Below are positions 1 to 7,133 of a stretch of 15,508 bases of DNA, in pieces. Origin of the DNA: Candidatus Sulfotelmatobacter sp. GTDB lineage: Bacteria > Acidobacteriota > Terriglobia > Terriglobales > Acidobacteriaceae. Under the pieces are notes generated by a model, which saw only the letters and a list, made by a program, of their open reading frames with translations, made no database searches and was not told the DNA's origin. The first letter of the stretch is position 1. Every line of letters starts with the position of its first letter. The DNA lies in the NCBI GenBank assembly GCA_030045935.1, contig JASIEN010000035.1:1-15508 (forward strand), written 5' to 3'. Both the position numbers and the translations under genes were made by a program.

Positions 1-593
1 TAGAAGCGCGCCGAATCTTCCCCCGTAAGAATGTTGGTCGTAGCCGCGACCATTCCTAGCACCGCCGGTATCGAAACGGGAAACAGCAGCAGCGGAAGCA
101 TCAATTCTCGGCTCCGCGTACGCAGCGACATCGCCGCAAAAAACGTCCCATTGACCACCAGCGCCCACGTGCCTAATAAAGCCACTGGAATCAACTGCCA
201 TGCCGGCCCTAACACGTGCAGGTTGTAGAAAATCACGAACAGCGGCGCCATCAGCGCCTCCAGCACGCTGACAAAAATAAAATTTCCCAGCACCTTCGCC
301 GAGAACAACGCTGTCGACGGCGCAGGAGACACCCGGTATCCATCCAGCACCTGATTGCGCAACTCGCGTGCCCAAGTCTGATTCAGCGCCACCACCGCCG
401 CGAACAAAAAAGCCACCCATACCAACCCACCCACAATGTGCCGCGACTCTTCCGCCAGCGGATCAAACGAAAACACAAAAATCACCACCACCAGTAGCGA
501 AAAAAACAGCATGGCGTTGAGCGCATCTTTCGACCGCCATTCTAGCCGGATGTCCTTGGCCAGCGTGGCCAGCGTGATCGGCCAGAAGTTCAT
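1..593 (-). CDS. ccmB: CcmB, haem exporter membrane subunit (partial, C-terminus beyond left edge)
   Basis: This is the membrane subunit of the CcmABC(D) complex, which works in cytochrome c maturation with the ATPase CcmA in the inner membrane. Reading the minus strand from the ATG at 593 gives 197 codons with no stop up to the edge. CcmB proteins are about 220 aa, so only some 20 residues are missing. The N-terminus (MNFWPITLATLAKDIRLEWR) followed by a Phe/Val-rich helix is typical of the family, as is the later stretch LNQTWARELRNQVLDGYRVS. Four to five hydrophobic helices are visible. The start codon overlaps the ccmA stop codon (ATGA, 4 bp), indicating translational coupling. The identification rests on recalled family features and gene order. 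Confidence 0.9.
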   Translation of the reverse strand, partial: MNFWPITLATLAKDIRLEWRSKDALNAMLFFSLLVVVIFVFSFDPLAEESRHIVGGLVWVAFLFAAVVALNQTWARELRNQVLDGYRVSPAPSTALFSAKVLGNFIFVSVLEALMAPLFVIFYNLHVLGPAWQLIPVALLGTWALVVNGTFFAAMSLRTRSRELMLPLLLFPVSIPAVLGMVAATTNILTGEDSARF

Positions 594-1291
594 GCGGTCT
601 CCGCTGGCATGCCCTGCGCCGCTTCCTTCGCTTCAAACCGCGCCGTACGATTCACAATCTGCCCCGCCTGCATCCATATAAATTCATCTGCCACGCCTTC
701 GAGCAGCGCTCCTTGATGCGTCACCACGAAAACCGTTTTCCCTGAATCACGCATCGCCTTCAGCAGACCGACCATTTCTCGCGCTGAATGCACATCCACG
801 TTCGAAAACGGTTCATCTAGCAACAGAATCTTCGGATCATGCAAAATCGCCCGCGCCAGCGACATCCTCTGCCGCATGCCCTGTGAATATTTCCCCACAG
901 GCCGCATCAGCTCCGGATCGAGCCCCACCGCCCCAATCGCCTGCCTGCAACTCTCATCACCAGCAATACCGTAAAGCCGCGCAAAGTATCGTAGGTTCTC
1001 CATGCCGCTCATCTCGTCATAAAGCAGCGATGGATGCGCCATGTAACCAATTTCGGGGCACGCCTCTTTCGGACCCTTCCCAAAAATCAGCACCGCCCCA
1101 CGCGTCGGATGCGCCAGCCCCGCCAGGGTTCGCAACAGAGTGGTCTTCCCTGCTCCGTTGTCGCCAAGAATGACGTAGAACTTACCAGCCTCGAACTCTG
1201 CACTCACACCGCGCAACGCCGCGAACCGGCCAAATTGCTTGACCAGGTTGCTGACGGAAATGATTGCCGCCGGGATTTCGCTGGCGCTCAC
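590..1291 (-). CDS. ccmA: CcmA, haem exporter ATP-binding subunit
   Basis: This is the ABC ATPase of the Ccm complex, which powers release of haem-loaded CcmE. Numbered from the GTG at 1291 it has 233 aa. Walker A (GDNGAGKTT) lies at about residues 43-51, the signature (YSQGMRQR) at 135-142, Walker B (ILLLDEP) at 155-161 and the switch His (VVTHQ) at 192. All catalytic motifs are intact. The start is uncertain. The frame stays open to a TTG at 1429, but the extra 46 residues do not resemble CcmA and come from a low-complexity, hairpin-rich spacer. The GTG at 1291 puts the first beta strand (ISVSNLVKQFG) about 10 residues in, as expected. No good Shine-Dalgarno precedes either candidate. The gene sits downstream of ccmE and overlaps ccmB. 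Confidence 0.92.
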   Translation of the reverse strand: MSASEIPAAIISVSNLVKQFGRFAALRGVSAEFEAGKFYVILGDNGAGKTTLLRTLAGLAHPTRGAVLIFGKGPKEACPEIGYMAHPSLLYDEMSGMENLRYFARLYGIAGDESCRQAIGAVGLDPELMRPVGKYSQGMRQRMSLARAILHDPKILLLDEPFSNVDVHSAREMVGLLKAMRDSGKTVFVVTHQGALLEGVADEFIWMQAGQIVNRTARFEAKEAAQGMPAETA

Positions 1292-1445
1292 GATGATCGC
1301 TGGGGTTAAAAGGAAGAAGATAGCCAAAGCCAAAGGCGAAGTCGAGGAGGAGGTCTCCTCACCGCTTCGCGCGCCTTGCGGCAGCTCGCAGACTGCGCCT
1401 GATTGTAACAAAGAGACCGAACGGACCAACTCTGCTATTTAAGAT
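1292..1445. other. ccmE-ccmA spacer with low-complexity tract and inverted repeat
   Basis: This 154-bp spacer separates ccmE from the preferred ccmA start. It contains a GCCAAA-type tandem tract near 1323-1336 and a 14-bp inverted repeat (GAGGAG-GT-CTCCTC) at 1347-1360. On the minus strand the ccmA frame stays open through it to TTG 1429. If translated it would give a Ser/Thr-rich stretch and a short hydrophobic run unlike CcmA. The spacer may shape mRNA structure between the two genes, but this is inference. Confidence 0.45.
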
Positions 1446-1925
1446 TTAAAGACTATGAACTTGCGGCCCCGCAGGCGCAGCCTGCGTCATATTCTTCGGG
1501 GCGGCGGTGTTCGTTGGCGCTCCCGGCTGCTGCGGCGCATACTTCGACGCACACTTCGCCTGAAGCTGCTTGGCATGAAACACGCCGTCAGTGCCGTACC
1601 GGCCGTCGGCTAGCGCCTGCGAATCATCCTTAAATGTATCCGGAGGCGCTTCCGTCCCGGTGTAGTCCACCGGCAGCAACTGGTCCTGCTCGACCAGTAC
1701 AAACTGCACGTGCGTCCCCGTACGCTTGATCGACCCCGGCTGCACATTGCCTGCCACGCGCAGTCGCTTGCTGTAAGCTCCGTTGCCCATCTTGTGCAGC
1801 TCGCTGATGGTCACGTAATAACTCTTGCTGTCCTGCACACCGGTGTACGCGAGATAACCCAGCAGCAGCAGAATCGCCACCGTCGCCCCGCCAAATTTTA
1901 AATACGTTTTCGCTTGACTCGACAT
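1446..1925 (-). CDS. ccmE: CcmE, periplasmic haem chaperone, Cys-type (CxxxY) variant
   Basis: CcmE binds haem covalently in the periplasm and passes it to the cytochrome c haem lyase. From the ATG at 1925 the protein has 159 aa: a short cytoplasmic N-terminus, one helix at about residues 12-30, then an OB-fold domain (about 35-130) and a Pro/Ala-rich tail. The conserved C-terminal motif reads FHAKQLQAKCASKYAP. Classical CcmE carries a haem-binding His in the AKHDExY motif. Here that position is Cys125 and the Tyr follows at 129, giving CxxxY. The codons are TGT at 1553-1551 and TAT at 1541-1539. This is the rarer form described in some sulfate reducers and archaea. The open frame extends to a TTG at 1997, but the ATG immediately before the hydrophilic lead and helix is the natural start. 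It is the first gene of the visible ccmEAB run. Confidence 0.9.
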   Translation of the reverse strand: MSSQAKTYLKFGGATVAILLLLGYLAYTGVQDSKSYYVTISELHKMGNGAYSKRLRVAGNVQPGSIKRTGTHVQFVLVEQDQLLPVDYTGTEAPPDTFKDDSQALADGRYGTDGVFHAKQLQAKCASKYAPQQPGAPTNTAAPKNMTQAAPAGPQVHSL

Positions 1926-2156
1926 AGCCCACCGCCCCGCGAAGTTCGCTAGCAAAACTTTATCCCTCTCCGCCGCCAGAATCAAGATTCCCGGCAAACC
2001 CTGAAGGACACGGTGAGCATTTTATCTTGCCCGCGCGTATCATTTACGACGCTATCGAATGGCCAGACCCCGTTCCAGATTTGCTGAACGCTCAAACTGC
2101 GAACCACGGGGCACTCACCATAAACTTTTGCTCGACCTGGAAAGGCCGGGACGATC
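1926..2156. promoter_or_regulatory. Divergent intergenic region between ccmE and the FAD oxidase
   Basis: These 231 bp separate two divergently transcribed genes, so promoters for both the ccm run (minus) and the oxidase (plus) should lie here. I see no convincing -35/-10 pair or dyad. The call rests on gene orientation only. Confidence 0.35.
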
Positions 2157-3941
2157 ATGGATCGAAGAACATTCCTGAAGAAATCCGCGCTGACCGCAGC
2201 CGTGCCTCTATTGCCGCGCGCGCTCCTCGCCAGCAACAGCTTGCGCCGGTGCCGACCCTCCGACCGCGACTGGCCCTCCAGGACGGCCTGGAAACGGCTC
2301 AGTGACGAAGTCGACGGCAATCTGATCCCCGTAGAGTTCCCACTCGACGCGTGCGTACAAGACACCAACAGCACAGGGTGCAAAAACCTGCTCGCCAACA
2401 TCAAGAATCCTTACTATGTCGGCGACCAGCCCGGTCTCACTCAAACTTTGGGATGGGTCGATGCCTGGTTCACAAAACCGAGCGTGTTCGCGGTCGCAGC
2501 CAAGAATGCCAATCACGTCGCTGCCGCGGTGCGCTTCGCGCGACAGAACAATTTGCGTCTCGTCGTCAAGGGCGGTGGGCACAGCTATCAAGGAACCTCT
2601 AACGCGCCAGATTCTCTCCTGATCTGGACCCGCCACATGGACGACGTCACGATCAATGAAGAATTCCTTCCGCTGATCCAGGAGGGCCGACAAATGCCGC
2701 AGCGCGCCGTAACCTGCGGTTCCGGTGCAATCTGGATAAAAGCCTACGATGCAGTCACAACCAAAGCTGGCGCCTACGTGCAGGGCGGCGGATGCACGAC
2801 CGTCGGCGTCGCCGGCCTGGTCCAGAGCGGCGGCTTCGGAAGTTTTTCCAAACACTATGGCACCGCTGCCGCCGGTCTTCTCCAAGCCGAGGTCGTCACC
2901 GCCGACGGAGAAATAAGAGTCGCCAACGCTCACACGAATCCCGATCTGTTCTGGGCGCTCAAAGGCGGCGGAGGAGGCACGTTCGGCGTCGTCACAAAAG
3001 TCACTTTGCGCGTACGCGAGCTTGCCGAGTTCGGCGGTGCCGCCATCTTCCACGTGCGCGCTTCCTCCGACGACGCCTTCCGCCGCCTGCTCGACTATTT
3101 CGTCAATTTCTACCGCGATAATCTTTTCAACGACCATTGGGGAGAGCAGGCCCACGTCCACCGCAACAACGTGCTCAGCTTCGTCATGGTTTCCCACGCT
3201 CTCAGCACGGAAGAAGCCCGAAACATTTGGCAGCCTTTTCTCGACTGGATCGGCCGCTCACCCGGCTCCTACACAATTGAGCCCGGAATGATCATCGGCA
3301 GCATGCCCGCGCGCGGCTGGTGGGATCCGGAGCAGAATAAGGGCGCTTTCTCCTCTGATCCCCGTCCAGGTGCCAGCCCGAACCACGTCTGGTGGACCGG
3401 TGATGGAGGCCAGGTAGCCTGGACCATTTACGGTTTCGAATCGCTGTGGTTGCCAGCGTCACTGCTTCATGAAAGTAACGGCGATCGCCTGGCGAAAGCC
3501 CTGTTCGCAGGGTCCCGCCACAACATGATCGAGCTCCACTTCAACAAGGGCTTGGCTGGCGCCCCACCCGAAACAATCGAAGCGGCCCGAGACACGGCGA
3601 CCAATCCGGCAGTTCTCGACGCATTCGCGCTGGCCATCGTCGCCGACGGCGGAGGCGGATATCCCGGAGTCCGCGGGCACGAGCCCGACACCGCCGCCGC
3701 CCGCCGATCCCGCGACGAAGTTCATCGCTGCATGAACGAGCTGCGCTCCCTCGTTCCAAACGGCGGCGCATACGTGTCAGAAAGTAATTTCTTCGAGGAA
3801 GATTGGCAGCACGCATACTGGGGCAGCAATTATCCCCGCCTGGCGTCGATCAAGAAAAAGTACGACCCTTCGGGCTTGTTCTTCGTCCACAACGGCGTAG
3901 GCTCCGAAGGGTGGAGCGGAGACGGCTTCACCAAACTCTGA
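2157..3941 (+). CDS. Tat-exported FAD-binding oxidoreductase, BBE family (predicted bicovalent FAD)
   Basis: This is a 594-aa flavoprotein of the berberine-bridge-enzyme/PCMH family, predicted to oxidise a small organic substrate (often a sugar, alcohol or alkaloid) with O2 or another acceptor outside the cytoplasm. The N-terminus MDRRTFLKKSALTAAVPLLP is a twin-arginine signal. The FAD domain spans roughly residues 100-285. KGGGHSYQG puts His142 at the usual 8-alpha-histidyl site, and GGGCTTVGVAG puts Cys213 at the 6-S-cysteinyl site of BBE, so bicovalent FAD is expected. A GG-rich loop (about 269-275) precedes TFGVVTKVT. The C-terminal BBE domain ends with NYPRLASIKKKYDPSGLF. The ATG at 2157 is chosen because it gives the full Tat motif; its Shine-Dalgarno is weak. 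The gene is convergent with degP and has no evident operon partner. The substrate cannot be read from sequence. Confidence 0.9.
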   Translation: MDRRTFLKKSALTAAVPLLPRALLASNSLRRCRPSDRDWPSRTAWKRLSDEVDGNLIPVEFPLDACVQDTNSTGCKNLLANIKNPYYVGDQPGLTQTLGWVDAWFTKPSVFAVAAKNANHVAAAVRFARQNNLRLVVKGGGHSYQGTSNAPDSLLIWTRHMDDVTINEEFLPLIQEGRQMPQRAVTCGSGAIWIKAYDAVTTKAGAYVQGGGCTTVGVAGLVQSGGFGSFSKHYGTAAAGLLQAEVVTADGEIRVANAHTNPDLFWALKGGGGGTFGVVTKVTLRVRELAEFGGAAIFHVRASSDDAFRRLLDYFVNFYRDNLFNDHWGEQAHVHRNNVLSFVMVSHALSTEEARNIWQPFLDWIGRSPGSYTIEPGMIIGSMPARGWWDPEQNKGAFSSDPRPGASPNHVWWTGDGGQVAWTIYGFESLWLPASLLHESNGDRLAKALFAGSRHNMIELHFNKGLAGAPPETIEAARDTATNPAVLDAFALAIVADGGGGYPGVRGHEPDTAAARRSRDEVHRCMNELRSLVPNGGAYVSESNFFEEDWQHAYWGSNYPRLASIKKKYDPSGLFFVHNGVGSEGWSGDGFTKL

Positions 3942-4033
3942 TTCGGGCTCGGGTCACCCGCCGCGCGCTTTTCCTTGTCGCGCTGCTCGCGGCCCCGGCC
4001 TTTCCTCTCCAGTAAACAACCACCGACAGCAAT

Positions 4034-5512
4034 TCACGGCTGGATCACAACGAACGTCGTCGCCCCTCCTCGATCTACCAACAGCACAACCGCCTGCTTT
4101 CCGGCCTGCTCAATCAAGCGGCGATAATCGCTCACTGAGTTCACCGTCTGCCGGTTTACCTGCTCGATTACATCGCCGCGTTGCAAGCCCGCATCTTGCG
4201 CGGGAGAGCCATCAGGTACATCGGTCACCACCACTCCCTTCACGTCAGAGCCCAGCCCCAGTTCGCGCCGCACACTGTCATTAAGCTCTTCCACCTGCAC
4301 CCCACGCATAGGGCTGTTCTCTTCCGCATTTTCGGTGGCGTTTGCCCCTTTACCGGCGGGAGCCTCGCCCAGCGTCAGTGTTATCTCCCGCGTCTCGCCA
4401 TTGCGCAGCACCCTGAGATGCACCGTCGTCCCCGGGGTCATCCCGCCAATTTTGAGCCGCAGATCATTCGCACCACTAACCGGTTCTCCGTTCAATTCCG
4501 TGATCACGTCGCCGCGTTGCAAGCCCGCTTTTCCTCCCGGACTCTTGGGATCGACGTTCCCAACCAAAGCCCCTTGCTCAGCCGGAACATTGAAGGCCTT
4601 GGCCAGGTCAGGAGTAACCTCCTGAATGCCCACTCCGATGTAGCCGCGCACCACTTTCCCATGCTTGAGGATTTCGTCCATCACATGCTTTGCCATATTG
4701 ATGGGGACGGCAAAGCCGATGCCCTGGTTCCCGCCCGAGCCGCCGGAAAGAATTGCTGTGTTGATTCCAACCAGGTCGCCACGCGCGTTCAGCAGTGCGC
4801 CGCCGGAATTACCCGGGTTGATTGCAGCATCGGTCTGGATGAAATCTTCATAATCTTCGATGTCCAGACCATTACGCCCCGTCGCGCTGATAATTCCCAT
4901 GGTCGCCGTTTCGCCCACGCCAAACGGATTCCCAATCGCAAAAGCGTAATCTCCGACTCGAAGCTTCGCCGAATCCCCCAAGGGCACGGTCGGTAATTTG
5001 TCGGTGGCGATTTTCACCACCGCAATATCCGTTTTCGGATCGGCCCCTATAACTTTTCCCGGGAACTCCCGCTTGTCAGAAAGAATAACCTTGATGTCCG
5101 TGGCTTTATCAATCACGTGATTATTGGTCAGAATGTAACCATCCGGGCTGACGATCACGCCCGAACCCAAACCGCGCTCGCGCTGCGTCTGCGGTCCGCG
5201 CGGCAGCATCCCGCCAAAAAACTGCTGAAAGAACGGGTCGTTAAAAAGAGGATTCTGCTGCTGCGGAACCTTTACAATCCGCGAAGAAGTAATGCTGACC
5301 ACGGCCGGAAGCACCGGGTCGATCACCGGCGCAAATCCCATCGCGTCGGGAGCGCCACCGCCCCCGCCCGATTGGCCAATGTATATGGGGATCGTATGGC
5401 TGGCTCCCAAAGCCGAATGGCCCGACCAGGCGCCGATTCCCGTGCCTAGGGCAGCTCCCACAACAAGGATACAAATGCCAGCGATCAAGGCAACTGAATG
5501 ACGTATCCGCAT
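4034..5512 (-). CDS. degP: DegP/HtrA-family Do serine protease with two PDZ domains
   Basis: This is a periplasmic trypsin-like protease/chaperone that degrades misfolded envelope proteins. From the ATG at 5512 it is 492 aa. It has an N-terminal hydrophobic helix (about residues 5-30, signal or anchor), a Gly-rich linker, and a protease domain with the triad His132 (TNNHVID), Asp162 (DPKTDIAVVK) and Ser236 (NPGNSGGAL). PDZ1 spans about 285-385 and PDZ2 about 400-492. A Q/F-rich LA-like loop (FNDPFFQQFFGG) sits before the protease core. Length and order are those of a full Do protease. The frame extends to a TTG at 5542, but the ATG at 5512 has GGAG 7-8 nt upstream and begins with the charged lead expected of a signal (MRIRHS). 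It is transcribed alone, away from the large 5513-6278 spacer. Confidence 0.93.
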   Translation of the reverse strand: MRIRHSVALIAGICILVVGAALGTGIGAWSGHSALGASHTIPIYIGQSGGGGGAPDAMGFAPVIDPVLPAVVSITSSRIVKVPQQQNPLFNDPFFQQFFGGMLPRGPQTQRERGLGSGVIVSPDGYILTNNHVIDKATDIKVILSDKREFPGKVIGADPKTDIAVVKIATDKLPTVPLGDSAKLRVGDYAFAIGNPFGVGETATMGIISATGRNGLDIEDYEDFIQTDAAINPGNSGGALLNARGDLVGINTAILSGGSGGNQGIGFAVPINMAKHVMDEILKHGKVVRGYIGVGIQEVTPDLAKAFNVPAEQGALVGNVDPKSPGGKAGLQRGDVITELNGEPVSGANDLRLKIGGMTPGTTVHLRVLRNGETREITLTLGEAPAGKGANATENAEENSPMRGVQVEELNDSVRRELGLGSDVKGVVVTDVPDGSPAQDAGLQRGDVIEQVNRQTVNSVSDYRRLIEQAGKQAVVLLVDRGGATTFVVIQP

Positions 5513-5582
5513 GACTTTCTCCACGATTTGTTCTCGAAACAATTTCGTATAGGCGAACTGACACTGGAACCGGTTTCGTGAA

Positions 5583-5612
5583 TGGCTTTGAAAGGGCGTG
5601 CCCTTCCAGCCA
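5583..5612. repeat. Extragenic hairpin 1
   Basis: TGGCT at 5583-5587 pairs with AGCCA at 5608-5612. Inside, AAGGG (5592-5596) pairs with CCCTT (5601-5605) around a 4-nt loop, with small internal mismatches between the two helices. It resembles the dispersed extragenic palindromes of acidobacterial genomes, from recall. Only one copy is in the window, so dispersal is not shown. Confidence 0.5.
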
Positions 5613-5782
5613 CGCCAGCGAAAGCCATACCAGCGGGCCCTCCGCCCATGGAGGCGAAGCCCATAGCCGAGCGCCTGATTTATGGAACCAGTTCTATTAA
5701 TAGTGATGAAGAATGGCGATCTAAGGTTTCAATGCTCTTTAGACTGGCCCGGCCTTCGTGAAATTCTTACCCGAGGGGTTGC

Positions 5783-5816
5783 CCCACCCTTTCCGCGCTT
5801 TCTGCGGAAGGGTGGG
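5783..5816. repeat. Extragenic hairpin 2 (strong GC-rich inverted repeat)
   Basis: CCCACCC (5783-5789) and TTCCGC (5791-5796) pair with GCGGAA (5804-5809) and GGGTGGG (5810-5816). This gives 13 paired bases with one bulged T at 5790 and a 7-nt loop. It has no T-run on either side, so it is a poor intrinsic terminator. It looks like a REP-like extragenic palindrome. Small open frames overlapping it are probably spurious. Confidence 0.6.
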
Positions 5817-6072
5817 CTCGCGTGTGTTCGCCTTTTCCACAGCCCGTTGTGACGACTGACCTTGCCCATAGGCGTAGCTTGCACCACCATAAGCGCAACG
5901 CAGTAAACGAACACGGCGAGAGGTATCGCATCCTCGATGCATTGCAAATATTTTTGTTGACTTCGAGGCGGCAACAATTCATCCTTGACGAGAGAACATA
6001 CTAAGAGTACCTAATATCTGGTAGTTAACAAATAGGCACAAAGCGATCAAACCTGGTCATAATTCGTCTGTT

Positions 6073-6112
6073 TACTAATATTTATATGCAACTCATTCAG
6101 ATACTAATATTT
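6073..6112. repeat. Short direct repeats in AT-rich tract
   Basis: TACTAATATTT occurs at 6073-6083 and again at 6102-6112, 29 bp apart. A degenerate copy (TACCTAATATCT) sits at 6008-6019. An inverted repeat AGCAA-AATA-TTGCT follows at about 6117-6130. These lie in a tract much richer in A+T than the flanking genes. They could be protein-binding sites upstream of the DUF1906 gene or the remains of an insertion. Confidence 0.45.
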
Positions 6113-6213
6113 GCAAGCAAAATATTGCTAACCTGTTGATTCGAATAAGTTCCATGGGGGAGGAGGGGAGGGGATGTAACCAATAAGCGATCTATAGCTT
6201 GTTGCAACCACAC

Positions 6214-6240
6214 TTGACATAATGTTCCCCTAGGAACATT
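6214..6240 (+). promoter_or_regulatory. Candidate promoter/operator of the DUF1906 gene
   Basis: A perfect TTGACA (6214-6219) is followed at once by a perfect palindrome, AATGTTCC-CCTA-GGAACATT, at 6221-6240. If TTGACA is a -35 box, the palindrome fills the spacer, where a bound repressor would block RNA polymerase. A good -10 is not obvious at 16-18 bp spacing. The distance to the ATG at 6279 is suitable for a short leader. Confidence 0.45.
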
Positions 6241-6278
6241 TGAGCAAACCCTAATCGCCAGCGAAACTCCCCATTACG

Positions 6279-6932
6279 ATGTCTCTCCCAGGCACAGTCG
6301 AATCCGCAGCTCCCTCGGTTCTCGGCTTCGATACTGACACAATCGTCAGCGAAGCTCTCGCCCAGCAGTTCTACGCGCTCGGCTACAAATTCTGCATTCG
6401 CTATCTTTCTCTCGGTGAACAATCGTCGCAAGACCTGACGAGTGATGAAGCCACAAACATCCTGAACTCCGGGCTCGCGCTCATGCCGGTCCAGCATGTC
6501 CGCGATCTAGGCTGGCCGCCCTCAGCCGCGCTCGGCCAGCAGGATGGTCAGTACGCCGCTTCCAATGCCCAACTGATCGGCTTCCCCTCCGGCAGCAACG
6601 TCTGGTGCGATCTTGAAGGCGTCATCAAAACCGCCGCCCCGCAGGAGGTTATCGACTACTGCCAGTCCTGGTACGACGCGGTCAACTCTGCCGAATATGT
6701 TCCTGGCCTGTATGTTGGCTTCCAGGCAATTCTCGACGGCGACCAACTCTACGGCTTATCGTTCCAGCACTATTGGCGCTCGCAGAGCACGGTGCCGGCC
6801 ATCCCGAACCGGGGATATCAGCTCATCCAATTCCTGCCCTCGGTCATCGCCAACGGAATCGCCATCGACGTCGATTTCACTCAAACCGACAACCGGAGCG
6901 GCCAGGCACAATGGCTGCGCCTTTCGATTTAA
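6279..6932 (+). CDS. DUF1906 / Rv2525c-like glycoside-hydrolase-like protein
   Basis: This 217-aa protein consists almost entirely of one Rv2525c-like (DUF1906) domain, a TIM-barrel fold related to GH25-type cell-wall hydrolases. The sequence opens with LGFDTDT (Asp18), continues with the strand YKFCIRYLS and has VWCDLEGV with Asp111 and Glu113, then VPGLYVG and the late AIDVDF (Asp197, Asp199). These are the acidic strand ends where catalytic residues would sit. No signal peptide or membrane helix is visible, so it is cytoplasmic or exported by another route. In actinobacteria the family is linked to the cell envelope, but its activity is not firmly established. The start ATG is poorly supported by a Shine-Dalgarno, but the homologous domain begins right after it. 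It stands alone between an AT-rich spacer and murB. Confidence 0.8.
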   Translation: MSLPGTVESAAPSVLGFDTDTIVSEALAQQFYALGYKFCIRYLSLGEQSSQDLTSDEATNILNSGLALMPVQHVRDLGWPPSAALGQQDGQYAASNAQLIGFPSGSNVWCDLEGVIKTAAPQEVIDYCQSWYDAVNSAEYVPGLYVGFQAILDGDQLYGLSFQHYWRSQSTVPAIPNRGYQLIQFLPSVIANGIAIDVDFTQTDNRSGQAQWLRLSI

Positions 6933-6964
6933 GAAAATCCCTTGGCGTTTCTTTGCGGATTTTC
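6933..6964 (+). terminator. Possible weak terminator hairpin after the DUF1906 gene
   Basis: GAAAATCC (6933-6940) and GGATTTTC (6957-6964) are perfect 8-bp complements with a 16-nt loop, starting directly after the stop codon. The right arm includes a short T-run, but the stem is AT-rich and the loop is long, so termination efficiency is doubtful. Confidence 0.3.
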
Positions 6965-7133
6965 GGAGCCCGCCCCGAGAGAGCGAAAGCAATCGAACGG
7001 GCGCCCTCCGCGCTTTAAGATTTTTCCCGGCGCGCATGTGCACCGGCACCATTGATTTCCTTGGCACTGAACTCTCGTAACCCGACGCAATCGTGTGCTC
7101 ACACTTGCCGCTGTGTATATTGAGAAGACTTCC

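Larger units (their letters stand above)
5513..6278. other. Long non-coding spacer between degP and the DUF1906 gene
   Basis: About 770 bp lie here without a credible gene. Positions 5513-5600 should hold the degP promoter (minus) and contain the near-palindrome GGAACCGGTTTC at 5566-5577; a related GGAACCAGTTCT recurs at 5688-5699. Two GC-rich hairpins follow (5583-5612 and 5783-5816). From about 5930 to 6140 the sequence becomes distinctly AT-rich and carries short direct repeats. A TTGACA and a perfect palindrome lie near 6214-6240, just before the next gene. Short open frames on both strands here look like artefacts of the repeats. Confidence 0.6.

Noticed and set aside
2208..3197. Long minus-strand open frame (329 codons) opposite the FAD oxidase
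   Set aside because: It is antisense to a clearly homologous gene, has no recognisable domain and is explained by GC-rich codon bias.
3942..4033. Possible bidirectional terminator between the convergent oxidase and degP genes
   Set aside because: GC-rich stretches are present but no stable stem followed by a T-run could be found.
4181..4996. Plus-strand open frame of 271 codons inside degP
   Set aside because: It is a shadow of degP: no family features, no ribosome site, and the opposite strand encodes an intact protease.
5729..5982. Overlapping minus-strand small open frames, one with a hydrophobic stretch
   Set aside because: They run through hairpin 2 in several frames at once, have no Shine-Dalgarno and look like artefacts of repeat sequence.
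7093..7104. GTGTG-CT-CACAC dyad before murB and a nearby TATATT
   Set aside because: The TATATT is only 13 bp from the ATG and lacks a -35. The dyad is short and does not fit a known operator.
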